Source: an uncultured Aeriscardovia sp.
GTDB taxonomy: Bacteria; Actinomycetota; Actinomycetes; Actinomycetales; Bifidobacteriaceae
Assembly (NCBI GenBank): GCA_903789535.1
Contig: CAIFES010000004.1
Location: 111,712-175,711 of the forward strand
Length of the DNA stretch: 64,000 nucleotides
Reading direction: 5' to 3'
Under the pieces are notes generated by a model. It was given only the letters and a program-made list of their open reading frames with translations, was not told where the DNA came from and did no database searches. Shown piece after piece: positions 63,529 through 64,000 of the stretch; the first letter of the stretch is position 1; each line of letters starts with the position of its first letter. A program made the position numbers and the translations under genes.

Positions 63529-63557
63529 TCTCTGACACCATCCTCAAGTCTCTGACA
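63529..63557. repeat. TCTCTGACA direct repeat upstream of mvk
   Basis: TCTCTGACA occurs at 63529-63537 and 63549-63557, 20 bases apart, two helical turns on the same face. A related CTGACA lies at the GTG start. It could be an operator for the mevalonate operon. Confidence 0.4.
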
Positions 63558-63694
63558 GATTTGTGAAGGTCCCGGGCAGAGCGCCCACAGCTTTACATAA
63601 CACCCACGCATCCAGACAGGACCAGTCACGACACTTTCGGGTGGCGCGCCGTGCACACTACCGGATTGCGGGCTGCCGCCCGTTCTGCTGTCCG

Positions 63695-63724
63695 TCCGAC
63701 TCTCGCCCGTCCGGCTGTCGCCCG
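63695..63724. repeat. Two 15-base tandem repeats
   Basis: TCCGACTCTCGCCCG and TCCGGCTGTCGCCCG lie head to tail, with looser copies on both sides (CTGCCGCCCG, TCCTTGCTGTCC). Confidence 0.5.
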
Positions 63725-63879
63725 TCCTTGCTGTCCATCCCGCCGTCAGTCAGACTGCCGCGCATCAGAGGCTCCGATGCGCGACACGCCTCACATTACG
63801 GGCGACACGCCGAGACCCAACCGGCATATGGTCTCGTGCCAATACCGGCTGTTGCTGAATTTCCCGGCTGATCGTTGCA

Positions 63880-64000
63880 ATGACGCCGATCAACAATAAA
63901 GCAGGTTGGGTGGTGCGATCCGACGAAGAGGTGGGTGCAGATTCGGGGGTTATAGGAACTGAAGATGGTGTTTATGTTGCCTCTGATGCCTTGTGGCAGC
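63880..64000 (+). CDS. Possible partial reading frame at the right edge
   Basis: From ATG at 63880 the frame stays open to the window end for 40 codons (MTPINNKAGWVVRSDEEVGA...). Its codons are less GC-rich than those of its neighbours (AAT, AAA, GAA, GTT, TAT). There is no clear Shine-Dalgarno and I do not recognise the protein. It may be the start of a gene or chance. Confidence 0.3.
   Translation, partial: MTPINNKAGWVVRSDEEVGADSGVIGTEDGVYVASDALWQ

Larger units (their letters stand above)
63501..63879. other. Region upstream of the mevalonate operon
   Basis: Next to mvk lie a TATATT word on the minus strand (63518-63513) and a TCTCTGACA direct repeat. Beyond about 63560 the sequence has short C-rich repeats and no frame with convincing coding character or a ribosome-binding site. 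I see no gene. Confidence 0.5.

Noticed and set aside
63563..63871. 102-codon plus-strand frame upstream of mvk
   Set aside because: No Shine-Dalgarno, Arg/Pro/Ser-rich low-complexity translation arising from short DNA repeats, and no recognisable family.

Overview
The window looks like chromosomal core sequence of a high-GC actinobacterium of the family Bifidobacteriaceae, probably Bifidobacterium or a close relative. The evidence is a tmRNA whose tag reads AKSNRTEFALAA, a mevalonate (not MEP) isoprenoid operon, a bile salt hydrolase, xylose isomerase genes, a MurE without the DNPR motif of diaminopimelate-type enzymes together with two FemABX bridge enzymes, and actinobacterial gene orders (xerD-parA-scpA; lexA/LysM/nrdR; infC-rpmI-rplT). 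I saw no phage, IS element, CRISPR array or tRNA.

Layout. 1-3.6 kb (minus strand): xerD, a ParA-like ATPase and the first codons of scpA, then the infC-rpmI-rplT operon. 3.6-11.5 kb: thiamine pyrophosphokinase, gap, tag, a YbaK-type deacylase gene broken by one in-frame TAG, galM, a 24-residue ribosomal protein gene, an anomalous G/C-homopolymer stretch, a SigR-like ECF sigma factor with a candidate anti-sigma factor, and a DEDDh exonuclease. 11.7-15.5 kb: murE with two FemABX transferases. 15.5-23.2 kb: smc and folC (minus), pepP and a Nudix hydrolase (plus). 23.3-30.7 kb: a xylose locus (xylR, xylB, xylA, a sugar acetyltransferase and a PfkB sugar kinase) with two matching palindromic operators. 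30.8-37.6 kb: bile salt hydrolase, a cation diffusion facilitator, ssrA, two proteins of unknown function and murT-gatD. 37.7-54 kb (minus): dtd and the dcw cluster mraZ-rsmH-ftsL-ftsI-[murE-like]-murF-mraY-murD-ftsW-murG::murC-ftsQ, with a MraZ-box array upstream. 54.4-58.6 kb: helD, nrdR, a LysM cell-division-inhibitor-like gene and lexA under three SOS boxes. 58.8-63.5 kb (minus): the mevalonate operon mvk-mvaD-[phosphomevalonate kinase::type II IPP isomerase]. 63.5-64 kb is mostly non-coding.

How the genes fit together. More than a quarter of the window builds peptidoglycan: the dcw cluster makes the lipid II precursor and septum machinery, the distant murE-femX-femX cluster adds the third residue and interpeptide bridge, murT-gatD amidates the stem, and the mevalonate operon supplies the isoprenoid carrier. 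The most unusual features are a Mur-ligase relative without a P-loop in the murE slot of the dcw cluster, a one-frame MurG-MurC fusion and a one-frame phosphomevalonate kinase-IPP isomerase fusion. At the regulatory level I see a repeated architecture in which a -10 hexamer lies only 6-7 bases before the start codon (likely leaderless mRNAs), an infC that probably starts at AUC, and clear MraZ, LexA and XylR sites.
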